From positions 42,022 to 106,021 of IMG/VR virus record IMGVR_UViG_3300021139_000002: DNA of 64,000 bases. One strand, 5' to 3'. Numbering within the stretch: position 1 is the first letter of the stretch; every line of letters begins with the position of its first letter. The notes under the pieces are model-generated. The model saw only the letters and a program-made list of their open reading frames with translations. It was not told the origin of the DNA and did no database searches. The translations under genes and the position numbers were made by a program. Positions 52,757-62,340 of the stretch are shown piece by piece. The DNA comes from a virus.

Positions 52757-53938
52757 ATGTCACAACTATTAAATGAAAGATGGTCAGAGACCAAAGAAAC
52801 TCTGCTTGAAGGCCTACAAGGTACACGTCGTTCTTCTATGGCAGTTTGCTTAGAAAACACACGTAAGTACTTGGCTGAAAGCGCCACAGCTGGTGCAACA
52901 AGCGCAGGTAACGTAGCAACACTTAACCGTGTTATTCTTCCAGTTATCCGCCGTGTTATGCCTACGGTTATTGCTAACGAGATCATCGGTGTTCAACCTA
53001 TGACTGGTCCAGTTGGTCAAATCCATACACTACGTGTACGTTATGCAGATAACGGAAGCGATGTTGTAGCTGGTGAAGAAGCATTGAGCCCATTCAAGAT
53101 CGCTCAAGCATATTCTGGTAACGACGGTACAGGTGGTGCATATAAAGCTGCTGCTACAAGTACTTTAGAAGGTACACCAGGTAAGCGTATGAGCATCCAA
53201 ATCTTGAAAGCTCCAGTCGAAGCTAAGTCTCGTAAACTAAGCGCTCGTTGGACTTTCGAGGCTGCACAAGATGCACAAGCTCAACAAGGTATTGATATCG
53301 AAGCAGAAATCATGGCCGCTTTAGCTCAAGAAATTACAGCTGAAATCGACCAAGAAATCCTAGCTTCTCTACGTAACTTAGCAACCGTAGAAGAAACATA
53401 TGACCAGTCATTAGTTTCTGGTACAGCTACATTCGTCGGTGACGAACACGCTGCTCTAGCTATCCAAATCAACCGTGTAAGCAACTTGATTGCTCAACGT
53501 ACACGTCGTGGTTCTGGTAACTGGGCTGTTGTTTCTAACCAAGCATTGACAATTCTTCAATCTGCTACAACTAGTGCGTTTGCTCGTACTACAGAAGGCA
53601 CATTTGAAGCTCCAACAAACACCAAGTTTGTTGGTACATTGAACGGTGCTATGCGTGTTTATGTAGATGCATATCTACCAGACACAGGATACGACAACAA
53701 CCAAGTTCTAGTTGGATACAAAGGTTCTAGCGAAGCTGATGCGGCTGCGTTCTATTGCCCATACATTCCTCTAATGTCTTCTGGTGTTGTTCTAGATCCA
53801 GCAACATTTGAACCAGTAGTTGGTTTCTTAACTCGTTACGGATACGTCGAGTTAAGCAACACAGCATCTAGCTTAGGCAATGCTGCTGACTACCTAGGTA
53901 AAGTTGCTATCACTAGCGCAAACGTAAGCTTCAAGTAA
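52757..53938 (+). CDS. 23: Major capsid protein gp23
   Basis: 393 residues (T4: 521), so a compact form. L-A-E at 39-41 in RKYLAESATAG gives the gp21 cleavage point; mature protein would start at Ser42. VILPVIRRVMPTVIANEIIGVQPM, GPVGQIHTLRVRY, AKSRKLSARWTFEAAQD and VSNQALTILQSATTSAF (in short pieces) are standard gp23 blocks of the HK97-fold shell. The ending ...GYVELSNTASSLGNAADYLGKV is typical of aquatic T4-like phages. Strong AAGGAGA ribosome site and strongly biased codons suit a very abundant protein. A terminator follows. No separate gp24 vertex gene is visible. Confidence 0.95.
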   Translation: MSQLLNERWSETKETLLEGLQGTRRSSMAVCLENTRKYLAESATAGATSAGNVATLNRVILPVIRRVMPTVIANEIIGVQPMTGPVGQIHTLRVRYADNGSDVVAGEEALSPFKIAQAYSGNDGTGGAYKAAATSTLEGTPGKRMSIQILKAPVEAKSRKLSARWTFEAAQDAQAQQGIDIEAEIMAALAQEITAEIDQEILASLRNLATVEETYDQSLVSGTATFVGDEHAALAIQINRVSNLIAQRTRRGSGNWAVVSNQALTILQSATTSAFARTTEGTFEAPTNTKFVGTLNGAMRVYVDAYLPDTGYDNNQVLVGYKGSSEADAAAFYCPYIPLMSSGVVLDPATFEPVVGFLTRYGYVELSNTASSLGNAADYLGKVAITSANVSFK

Positions 53939-53969
53939 TCAAATACTTGGCTTAAAAAGCAAAACAAAA

Positions 53970-53990
53970 ACGCCCTTCGGGGCGTTTTTT
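53970..53990 (+). terminator. Rho-independent terminator after gp23
   Basis: ACGCCC (53970-53975), loop TTCG, GGGCGT (53980-53985), followed by Ts to 53990, with As on the 5' side extending the stem. UUCG-capped GC stem with U-run: a textbook terminator 32 bases after the gp23 stop. Confidence 0.92.
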
Positions 53991-53998
53991 GTTAAATA
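53991..53998 (+). promoter_or_regulatory. Possible late promoter after the gp23 terminator
   Basis: GTTAAATA keeps the TAAATA core of the late element (6 of 8) directly downstream of the terminator and 69 bases before the next ATG at 54067. The placement fits renewed late transcription; the match is weak. Confidence 0.3.
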
Positions 53999-54066
53999 CT
54001 ATTCTATGTATTATGCAGTTCCATCTGCGTAGACCTAGAACGTCATATATTTTAAGGAGAAACAAA

Positions 54067-54987
54067 ATGGGACGTCCAATTAAAGCCAAATTTTTTGGTA
54101 ACTTAAACAACGAACAATTTAAAAATGTTGGTGTCAACAGCGGTATCGGTGGTGAAGGTGTTGCAGGTGTAAGTATTAGCAACACTGGTACAGGATATTC
54201 GAGAGGTGCTTTTATAACTTTTTCAGCACCAGACGAGCCAACAGGTGTAACAGCCCAAGGCCATCCAGTGTTTACAACTGACGGTGCTGGCCGTTTTGGT
54301 ATTACTAGCATTGTTATTGATACAGCAGGTAGCGGATATAATTCAGCACCTACAATTACCGTAACAACTGCAACAAGAGTTAATAGTGTTGCTAACAGCG
54401 GTATCGGTGGTCTTAACACATTTACGGTTACAACAGCGACTGGTATTGCAATCGGTATGACTATTTCTGGTGGTTCTACCGGTATTAACGGTAAAGTTAC
54501 AGGAGTTAGCGGTAATATTATTACAAGTACCGTAAACAACAGCGGTACATGGACTAACGCAACTAACTTATTCTTTGCTGACTATGGTTACGGATTTGCT
54601 GATACCGTTACTTTAACTTCAAGTCAAAAGTATTCTGCAATCAAAGGTAATGCTTATATTCCAACAGCCGCAGGCGGTTCTAGCGCAGTTGAATACGACA
54701 TTATCAAACAAGAAGCAAGTCATCGCTATCTTGTAAAAACAGCACAAGGTGTTGGTCAATGCCGTTTGGTATCAACAAGCACAATGACTTCAGGTCAAAT
54801 GAACATCATTGCTACTGATGCTAATGGTAACACATATTATGTTACAAAATTAACTGCTCACAAAGCTCTGTTAACTCGTCAAACACAAAGCGGTTCAAAT
54901 GCTTGGTTATATACAACTGGCCAAACAGCTAAATGGACTATCGGTTCAGCCGCAAGTGGTGTGGTAAGTATTACACATACAATCTAA
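54067..54987 (+). CDS. Virion structural protein (MGRPIKAKFFG family)
   Basis: 306 residues from ATG 54067 with AAGGAG upstream; a longer frame begins inside the preceding terminator and is not used. MGRPIKAKFFGNLN is a frequent start of virion proteins in marine T4-like phages. The middle is repetitive beta (VSISNTGTGYSRGAFITFSAP; IVIDTAGSGYNSAPTITVTTA), with GTGYS/GSGYN repeats, then a compact C-terminal domain (EYDIIKQEASHRYLVKT, QCRLVSTSTM, YVTKLTAHKALLTRQT). Being monocistronic between two terminators beside gp23 suggests an abundant head decoration or accessory protein; this is inferred. Confidence 0.7.
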   Translation: MGRPIKAKFFGNLNNEQFKNVGVNSGIGGEGVAGVSISNTGTGYSRGAFITFSAPDEPTGVTAQGHPVFTTDGAGRFGITSIVIDTAGSGYNSAPTITVTTATRVNSVANSGIGGLNTFTVTTATGIAIGMTISGGSTGINGKVTGVSGNIITSTVNNSGTWTNATNLFFADYGYGFADTVTLTSSQKYSAIKGNAYIPTAAGGSSAVEYDIIKQEASHRYLVKTAQGVGQCRLVSTSTMTSGQMNIIATDANGNTYYVTKLTAHKALLTRQTQSGSNAWLYTTGQTAKWTIGSAASGVVSITHTI

Positions 54988-55006
54988 TTAATTTAGATCT
55001 CAATAG

Positions 55007-55031
55007 AAAGGACTCTTCGGAGTCCTTTTTT
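55007..55031 (+). terminator. Rho-independent terminator
   Basis: AAAGGACTC (55007-55015), loop TTCG, GAGTCCTTT (55020-55028), continuing into Ts to 55031. A 9-bp stem with UUCG loop 20 bases after the virion gene stop. Confidence 0.9.
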
Positions 55032-55048
55032 ATTATGGTAAATATGTG

Positions 55049-55558
55049 ATGAGCACCAAATGGTATACCCCAAATAACTTTATTCAATATGCAGAAGATG
55101 AGTCACATATTCGTTGGAATACAGCCGACTTCGAAGTTGTTAAAACATTAAACGGCGGAGTTCCTTTATCTGCACCGTTGTTACACATTGCTAGACAACC
55201 AAGAAACGATATAACAATGAAAACTTGGTATATACGTGCAACAAATTTTAATTTTCAAAATTTACCACACACAATTTCCGGAATACAATTTAAGTTTGAC
55301 GTTGATAGAGTAGGTCGTGTATTTGACGAAACGATTCAATTGACCTTTAACGAAGAATTAATAGGTGAAAATAAATGTTCTATGATTGTAGATCCTACAC
55401 AAATATATGGAAGCGCTACTGATACGTGGAAGGTTGGAAATATTAATAGCATTGTACAAGATCCTACATTTGGAATAGTAGTAAGATTAAAAAGTCATCC
55501 TCAGTGGCCGCATAAGACTGCTCCTATTTTAAGAGGCATGGCATTGCAGATCTACTAA
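55049..55558 (+). CDS. Conserved virion-region protein of unknown function
   Basis: 169 residues from ATG 55049; a GTG one codon upstream is also possible. SKWYTP-like start MSTKWYTPNNFIQYAEDE, then MKTWYIRATNFNFQNLPHTISGIQFKFDVDRVGRVFDETIQL (in pieces) and a final HKTAPILRGMALQIY. The beta-rich pattern suits a virion or fibre-base protein; homologues are found near fibre genes of T4-like aquatic phages. No clear ribosome-binding site. Confidence 0.62.
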   Translation: MSTKWYTPNNFIQYAEDESHIRWNTADFEVVKTLNGGVPLSAPLLHIARQPRNDITMKTWYIRATNFNFQNLPHTISGIQFKFDVDRVGRVFDETIQLTFNEELIGENKCSMIVDPTQIYGSATDTWKVGNINSIVQDPTFGIVVRLKSHPQWPHKTAPILRGMALQIY

Positions 55559-55561
55559 ACG

Positions 55562-55569
55562 AATAAATA
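55562..55569 (+). promoter_or_regulatory. Candidate late promoter before the 2113-residue gene
   Basis: AATAAATA (7 of 8 to TATAAATA) within CGAATAAATA, the same ten bases as at 45345-45354. It is 20 bases before the ATG at 55590, with AAAGGAA between. Confidence 0.45.
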
Positions 55570-55589
55570 CCCTAAAGGAATCTAGAATA

Positions 55590-58500
55590 ATGACGGGAAT
55601 AAGAAAATCAGGTACACGATCATTAGCACCAACTAATGGAGCAATACAATCAAGCAGTGGTGTACCATCTTTATCACAGAAAGATAACGGCGTTACTTTA
55701 ATCCTATCGTCGGCAACTCAAGTTGGCGGATACTTACAATTGGTGAACAAAACTTCACCTAACCCTGTAATTGTTTTTAAAAATAATACACAGAACGTTG
55801 GAAATACTAACAATCCTACCGCGACTGACCCTGTTTCCATTGACCAGACAATATTCAGTAACACGGCAGAACGTCAATTAGCCGGTGCATATTTTTCTGG
55901 TGGGGTAGGTATTGAGAAAGATTTAGCGGTAGGTGGATTTATCTACGGTCGTATTGCGTCTGCAAACTCTGCCACCACAAGTAGTAATATTGTAGTTCTT
56001 AAAACAAATGAAAATGCCACTTACTATCCATTGATGACTGATAGTTCGGGTATTATTCAACAAGGTGCTAACTTATATGCTGACATTTTAAATCAAGATG
56101 CTACAGCAGGCGGTTTTAAATATAATCCGTATCTTGGAAAATTAACAACTGAAAGAATCCATGTTGACGGTACAGATAATTCTACCGGCATAACATCTGG
56201 CGCATTAGTAGTTGATGGTGGTGTAGGTATTGCATATGACCTTAACATAGGTGGCAACATATTACCCGCCGCAGCAGATGCTACAACAATCGGTGCTGAC
56301 GGTCTTGAATGGGCTGATGCATACCTTAATAAAGTATACTCAAAATTTGTTGGTAGTACAGCAAGCAACCTAACACTTGCACCGGGCGCAGGATTAACTG
56401 ATGTGTTTGGTGATATACGTGTACGTGGTCAAAATCCAATTGGTACTGCTCCTATCATTACAAACACATTGTATGTTACTATGGACGGCGACGATACTAA
56501 CGACGGTCGTGCTCAAGATGCTAGCCGTGCTTGCCGTACTATTGGTGGTGCAATGAAGTCACCTTACTATCAACCAGGAACACAAATCCTTGTAAGCCCT
56601 GGTAGATATTTAGAAAACAATCCTTTAGAAATGAAGCCATATACTTCTGTTAGAGGCAGTGACATTCGTACAACATTTATTGAACCTATTAACAAGACAC
56701 AAGATTTATTCCACGTAAACAGCGGATGCTACTTAAACTACATGAACTTCTTAAACGGACGTAGTGGTCGTTTAGAAGGTGCATATGATCAAAGATTTAA
56801 CCGTGGTGCATATTGTGCAACATTTCCTCCACAAACTGGAGACAATAGAATTGACGTATTCCAATCTCCGTACATTCAAAACTGCACAAACCAAAGTGGT
56901 CCGTGGTTAAAAGATGGAACAATGTTCTTACCGAACAACACGGTACAAGTTCCTGCGGCAGTTGGTATAGCGTCTTGGCCTGCTAATACAACAACCATTG
57001 TTGTTTCTATGTCAACTGGTACATTAAGTATCGGACAAAGTATCAACGTTGGTCAACAAAATCCAGGATTCTTTAATGCTCGTACATTGTTGTTGGCCAA
57101 CAAACCGTTCATTCAAAGTCAAACGGTCGCATGGGTTGATGCAACATTTAACAGCGGATCCTTTACATACGATCAGGCTAAATGTGCTCGAGACACTGGT
57201 CTAATTGTTGATGCAATTGCAACAGATATGTTGTACAATAGCACCAGCGATAGTATGTTTGCAGGTATACAATACTGGAATCAAGATACTTATACTGGAA
57301 ATATTTCTTCAGAGATAACAGCAACCATTGCGGCTATTAATCATCTTAAAGGAATTGTATTAAGTGAGATAAGCAGTGGTAATCAATCAGCAGTTACTAC
57401 ATTGTTTAACGACATAACAGGTATTTTAACATCTGGTACTTCCGGAATAACTGATCAAATAGTTTACGGCGGCCTGCCTACAACTAATGCAACAACCGTA
57501 AACGATTATAATACATTACAAACAAATAGATCTTCTATACAAGACAGCGTTATTTCTTGGATCAACTCAACATATCCTGGATTAGATTATAATCAAGATA
57601 CCTGCCGAAGAGATACTGGTTTTATTCTAGATAGTGTATGTTTTGATTTGTTGCATGGCGGTAATGTTCAAAGTATCAAGAGCGGTGTATATTACTACGG
57701 ATACAGCAACGTAAACACGTTAGCTGGAACTAATGAGGTTCCTGCGACTACAGCGGCTTACAATTTTATCAAGAGTATTATTCCTAACATCGTCGAAGGT
57801 AACCAATTATTAAAAACTTATCAGTTCAGTGTAAGTCAAGTTACAAACTTGCCTGCTGGTACAGCGCATGAAGTTACTACGCTACAAAATAACATTGATG
57901 TCATAACTGGTATTATTAGAAATGGTCCTGACTATGCTGGACCAAAAACACCTATCAACTTAACTGAGAATACTTCTGTTGGTGTTCTTAACGCTTACAA
58001 TTTATTAAAAGCTAACCTTAATTTTATCAAGGCAGAAGTTGTTGCATTCATTAATCAAACAATGAATAATTTTGATTATAACAGACAACTTTGCTACAGA
58101 GATGCAGGTATTATTGTAGAGAACATGGCTTACGACATGACATTTGGTGGAAACCAAAAGAGTGTTGAAAGTGGTTTAGCATACTACCGCGGCGTAACAA
58201 GTGTTATTGCTGGACAAGAAACACAGACAATAGGTGCAATTGATTATATTGGATACCTATGCAAGCTAATTGTACAAAATCAAACATGTCCAATTTTAAT
58301 TCCTCCTGCAAATATCCCTACGGCTACACAGGTAATTAACACAGCACTAACTGGTGGCGATATTGTATTGCCTTCAATTGGCAAGTTGTTTAATATTACA
58401 ACTAACATTATTGAGAATGGACCAAGTGCGGCACCTGACATCTTTATTAGTACAGGTCCTGATGCCGCATTTGTCAGCGCAGAAGTATTGTTACATGCTA

Positions 58501-61500
58501 ATCGTACATTTATTCAAGAAAACGTTGTTAACTATATCAACTATAACTTATGCAATCCTCCTAAAGCACTTCCTTATAATCAGATTAAGTGTCGTAGAGA
58601 TGCAGGAGTTATTCTTGATAGTGTAGCAATTGACTTGTTATTCTCAACTCCTACTAACACACAAGCTACCTTCTCTGGATTACAATATTTTAATCAAGGC
58701 GGCTATACTGGACAAATTTCTCAAGAAATTAATCCTACAATTGATGCAGTAACATACCTAAGAGATTTAAGTGTTAAGGTTGTACAAAATATTACTACAG
58801 CCACTGATGCCTTAATCGGTGTTACTCGTTATAGCAATGGTGTTCAGACAACATCTAGCAACTATGCAAGTAGTGCAGAAGTTGCTACGCTTCGCAGTGA
58901 ATTTGGAATCATCTTAACTATACTTAACGGACAGACAACTGGATGGACTGATCAAATTGTTCCAAACGGCGGAACTGCAAGTGATTTAACCAGTGTTCAA
59001 AATACCGTAAATCTACTGCAAGAAAATAAAACTTACATGGCGCAAGAAGTTACTGCTTATGTAAATGCTAATAATCCAGGATTTACATATTCAACAAGTA
59101 CATGTCAGCGAGATGTAGGATATATTATTGATAGTTTATGTTTTGATTTACTATACGGCGGTAACCGTCAAGCAATTCAATCTGGTCTAAGTTATTACAC
59201 CAGTGCAATTGATACCACGGTAATTCCTAACGAAACTACTGCTACGGTTGATGCATTTACATTTATGGGCAACGTGGCTTCTTCATTAATACAAGGTATT
59301 CCGTACACTCCTTTACAGACCAAAGTTAAACCTGTATTAACGTTACCTGCTAGTGATAGTGTAAACGCCGGAGTTGTAACAACAATTATCAGCACAATTA
59401 CAAATATTGTTGCAAATGGTCCTAGTGTAGCAGCTACACTTGTTCCTGTAACACTATCTCGTTCTACTGCAAGTGCTACAATATCTGCATTTGAAATATT
59501 AACTGCTAACCGTAACTTTATTGTAGAAGAAACTATTTCTTACTTAGACCAAACTTACAATGCTGGATCTTTCAACTATAATCAAGAATTATGTTTTAGA
59601 GATACAGGATTAATTATTGATGCAGTAAGTCAAGATATATTACTTGGCGGCAATCGCAAGTCTATTGAAGCAGGTTTAAGTTACTGGAATCAAGGTTATA
59701 ACTATGTTACAGGCCAAGAGACAACTACTACAGCGGCTATTAATTATGCTAGAGATTTAGCACTACAAGTAATTGCCAATGTGTCAGTTACTCCTGTTAC
59801 TGGTACGGTGGCAACACAAGTTATTAATCCGTTCTACCAATACGGTAGCGACTATATGCCGCAACAGGCCGTTGCTCGTAACTTTAATATTATAACTAAT
59901 ATCATCGAAAACGGTCCAAGCGTAACTCCGCCAGTTTACATAGGAGGCGGAATTTATCCGTTGACAGGTCCTAACGGTGATATTGTAACGGTTGCACCTA
60001 CCGTTACTTACATCAATAAAGTCTCTACAGGAACTTATGTAGTTGGTTTGAACACAAGTACTATTGGATTTGGTGATAATGCAACTATATACTTTGGAAA
60101 AACTTACGTTTATCCTTTACAAGATCCGCAAGTCGAAGCATTGAGCTTACAATTAACTGGCAACACAAGCACTTGGAACATTCGTAAAGTTGATCCAATC
60201 GGCGCAATGGGTGGAGCATTAGTTGACGGTGCTGTAGTTAGCGATCGTAGTCCGATTCAATCGTTTGTTTTTGATGCGTTCACACAATTGAACCAAGGCG
60301 GTATTGGTGTTAAAGTTACCAACAACGGATACGCACAGCTAGTTTCTGTGTTCACAATCTTCTGTTCAGTTGGTGTACAATGTGATAACGGCGGTATTGC
60401 TTCTATCACAAACTCCAATTGTAACTTTGGTGATATCTCGTTGTTGGCCAAAGGCTATGGTACTAGATCGTTTAGCGGTACGGTATTCAACCCTGCATAT
60501 CGTTCATACCCATTTAGCCCACAGGGCACTGATGGTAACGGAAATCCGTTACCATACTTAGACCAATTCTACCCAACAGGCTATTGGCCAAACAACGGTG
60601 GTAAAGTTGAAATATTTGTACCAGACGATGCTAATAGACCACATATTGGTCAGGTTATGGAAATTATTCCTCCAGAAGGACATGTTAACGAACAGGGTTT
60701 CTCTGGATTCTTAAACACGCAACCTAGCACCAGCACAATTACAACAGGTACAATTAACTTATCGAGTATTGATACCACAGATGTATTTGTAGGAAATACC
60801 GTTTATATTCGAGATCAATTTGGTCGTCAATGGGACGATAATGGTGTATGGTATGCAGCCACAGGAACCGTAGTTGCCGATGTTAACTATAACAGCATCA
60901 GTTTGAATAAATCGTTAACCAGTGGCGGCGGTGATCCTCTAAATCCAACATACTTTACAATATACTTCTGCGGAAATAGTTACTACACCGTACAAACAAG
61001 TCAGATTGCAGATCAACCTTATGCACCTAACACTAATATCTTAAGTGCAAATAGTAATTCTTCCTATCAAGGACCTGCAACAAGTCAAATTTCTGCACAC
61101 ATCTCTGCTGTAAATTATCTACAAACCGTTGTTGACAAAGTTATTGCTAATATTCCTGTAACAAAAACTTCAGGAAATACTAGCACACAAGTAATTAATG
61201 CAACCGTTGTCGGTGGAGCAGCCGCACAACCATTCATTGACTTGCGATTCAAGTACATGACTGACATTATTGGCGCCGCAAACATTACCGCCGCTGAAGC
61301 GGTAGTTCCACAAAGTCAAATTACAACTTCAGGTACGGTTCCGACAGGTGCAGGTAATGCAGTTGTGTTGATAACCAGTAACATCGATTTCATTGCACAA
61401 GAAGTAGCCGCTTATGTTGCAATAAATCTTGCAGGCGGGTTAGGTGACTATAACACTGACAAATGTAATCGAGATATTAAATTAATTTTACAACAACTAA

Positions 61501-61931
61501 TTTATGATCTACAATCTGGTGGAAACTACAATAGTGTTTACAGCGGATTAAGTTATTGGAGTCGTCTGGGTACTTACCACATTGTTGAATTAGGTGAAGC
61601 AGTTAACCGACCAGACTTATTCCCAGACGGATCAACAGCTAACTTCTATCAACGTAGTTACATTTCAGCATCTGGTTACTTGTTCGAATATGTAGGTGCT
61701 GGAACTAACTATGGTGCATTGCCTCAACGAGGCGTTGCTGATCCTGTACAATCTAAAGAAACCGTTCAGTTAAATGCAGGTAAAGTATTCTTTACAAGTA
61801 CTGACCAAAACGGTGACTTCCGAATTGGTCCAGGATTGGTTATTAGTCAAGCAACAGGTGTTCTAAGCGGTAGAACATTTGTACAATCATTATATGCAAA
61901 TATGACACCGTTCATATTGGCAATTGAATAA
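55590..61931 (+). CDS. Large virion/fibre protein with beta-helix and seven internal CRD repeats
   Basis: 2113 residues. N-terminus: fibre-like, with GALVVDGGVGIAYDLNIGG near 205-225. From about 290 a right-handed beta-helix-like segment starts (YVTMDGDDTNDGRAQDASRACRTIGGA, ILVSPGRYLENNP, in pieces). Then seven copies of a roughly 70-residue module share FI..E...Y(I/V), Y....C.RD.G.I(I/V)D and GGN..S..SGL.Y(Y/W); their C-R-D points fall near residues 531, 671, 834, 1000, 1171, 1335 and 1958. Between the sixth and seventh the beta-helix resumes (about 1490-1740). Probably a host-contacting fibre or tailspike-like protein; no catalytic site is recognised. Confidence 0.72.
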   Translation: MTGIRKSGTRSLAPTNGAIQSSSGVPSLSQKDNGVTLILSSATQVGGYLQLVNKTSPNPVIVFKNNTQNVGNTNNPTATDPVSIDQTIFSNTAERQLAGAYFSGGVGIEKDLAVGGFIYGRIASANSATTSSNIVVLKTNENATYYPLMTDSSGIIQQGANLYADILNQDATAGGFKYNPYLGKLTTERIHVDGTDNSTGITSGALVVDGGVGIAYDLNIGGNILPAAADATTIGADGLEWADAYLNKVYSKFVGSTASNLTLAPGAGLTDVFGDIRVRGQNPIGTAPIITNTLYVTMDGDDTNDGRAQDASRACRTIGGAMKSPYYQPGTQILVSPGRYLENNPLEMKPYTSVRGSDIRTTFIEPINKTQDLFHVNSGCYLNYMNFLNGRSGRLEGAYDQRFNRGAYCATFPPQTGDNRIDVFQSPYIQNCTNQSGPWLKDGTMFLPNNTVQVPAAVGIASWPANTTTIVVSMSTGTLSIGQSINVGQQNPGFFNARTLLLANKPFIQSQTVAWVDATFNSGSFTYDQAKCARDTGLIVDAIATDMLYNSTSDSMFAGIQYWNQDTYTGNISSEITATIAAINHLKGIVLSEISSGNQSAVTTLFNDITGILTSGTSGITDQIVYGGLPTTNATTVNDYNTLQTNRSSIQDSVISWINSTYPGLDYNQDTCRRDTGFILDSVCFDLLHGGNVQSIKSGVYYYGYSNVNTLAGTNEVPATTAAYNFIKSIIPNIVEGNQLLKTYQFSVSQVTNLPAGTAHEVTTLQNNIDVITGIIRNGPDYAGPKTPINLTENTSVGVLNAYNLLKANLNFIKAEVVAFINQTMNNFDYNRQLCYRDAGIIVENMAYDMTFGGNQKSVESGLAYYRGVTSVIAGQETQTIGAIDYIGYLCKLIVQNQTCPILIPPANIPTATQVINTALTGGDIVLPSIGKLFNITTNIIENGPSAAPDIFISTGPDAAFVSAEVLLHANRTFIQENVVNYINYNLCNPPKALPYNQIKCRRDAGVILDSVAIDLLFSTPTNTQATFSGLQYFNQGGYTGQISQEINPTIDAVTYLRDLSVKVVQNITTATDALIGVTRYSNGVQTTSSNYASSAEVATLRSEFGIILTILNGQTTGWTDQIVPNGGTASDLTSVQNTVNLLQENKTYMAQEVTAYVNANNPGFTYSTSTCQRDVGYIIDSLCFDLLYGGNRQAIQSGLSYYTSAIDTTVIPNETTATVDAFTFMGNVASSLIQGIPYTPLQTKVKPVLTLPASDSVNAGVVTTIISTITNIVANGPSVAATLVPVTLSRSTASATISAFEILTANRNFIVEETISYLDQTYNAGSFNYNQELCFRDTGLIIDAVSQDILLGGNRKSIEAGLSYWNQGYNYVTGQETTTTAAINYARDLALQVIANVSVTPVTGTVATQVINPFYQYGSDYMPQQAVARNFNIITNIIENGPSVTPPVYIGGGIYPLTGPNGDIVTVAPTVTYINKVSTGTYVVGLNTSTIGFGDNATIYFGKTYVYPLQDPQVEALSLQLTGNTSTWNIRKVDPIGAMGGALVDGAVVSDRSPIQSFVFDAFTQLNQGGIGVKVTNNGYAQLVSVFTIFCSVGVQCDNGGIASITNSNCNFGDISLLAKGYGTRSFSGTVFNPAYRSYPFSPQGTDGNGNPLPYLDQFYPTGYWPNNGGKVEIFVPDDANRPHIGQVMEIIPPEGHVNEQGFSGFLNTQPSTSTITTGTINLSSIDTTDVFVGNTVYIRDQFGRQWDDNGVWYAATGTVVADVNYNSISLNKSLTSGGGDPLNPTYFTIYFCGNSYYTVQTSQIADQPYAPNTNILSANSNSSYQGPATSQISAHISAVNYLQTVVDKVIANIPVTKTSGNTSTQVINATVVGGAAAQPFIDLRFKYMTDIIGAANITAAEAVVPQSQITTSGTVPTGAGNAVVLITSNIDFIAQEVAAYVAINLAGGLGDYNTDKCNRDIKLILQQLIYDLQSGGNYNSVYSGLSYWSRLGTYHIVELGEAVNRPDLFPDGSTANFYQRSYISASGYLFEYVGAGTNYGALPQRGVADPVQSKETVQLNAGKVFFTSTDQNGDFRIGPGLVISQATGVLSGRTFVQSLYANMTPFILAIE

Positions 61932-61942
61932 CAGGAAAGATT

Positions 61943-62326
61943 ATGGCACAATTACCATTAAATAAATTTTTAACAAAGACAGCATTGTTATCCACTAGCA
62001 CAACTGCTACGGTTTACACAGCACCGATTGGTGTAACCGCTATTGTGTTAATGGCGCAAGTTGCTAACTTAGACACAAACCCACATGCTGTAACTTTTGT
62101 TCATCATAGATACAAGACTATTCTTCCTGATGCTCAAGGATTTGGCGGACAACCGGGAAACACGGATAGCATGTTAGTTAGTCAATATGCTATTCCGCCA
62201 AATGATGCAGGAACACCACTAAGTGGAAAATTAATCATCGAAGAATTAGATAGTATTCGTGCGTATGCAGATACAACGGGGACAATGCAACTAGTATTAA
62301 GTATACTACAGACAGCAAATAGTTAA
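61943..62326 (+). CDS. Small virion protein of unknown function
   Basis: 127 residues, AGGAAAG ribosome site. MAQLPLNKFLTKTALLSTSTTATVYTAPIGVTAIVLMAQVAN (in pieces) and a C-terminal SGKLIIEELDSIRAYADTTGTMQLVLSILQTANS form a likely jelly-roll-like or beta-sandwich domain. It resembles small proteins that cap or connect fibres in T4-like aquatic phages. Lies between two fibre genes, 11 bases after the first. Confidence 0.6.
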   Translation: MAQLPLNKFLTKTALLSTSTTATVYTAPIGVTAIVLMAQVANLDTNPHAVTFVHHRYKTILPDAQGFGGQPGNTDSMLVSQYAIPPNDAGTPLSGKLIIEELDSIRAYADTTGTMQLVLSILQTANS

Positions 62327-62340
62327 TAGGACAATATATA

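Noticed and set aside
55037-55044. Late promoter (GGTAAATA) before the 55049 gene
   Set aside because: Only 6 of 8 matches, and the predicted RNA start would fall at or after the ATG.
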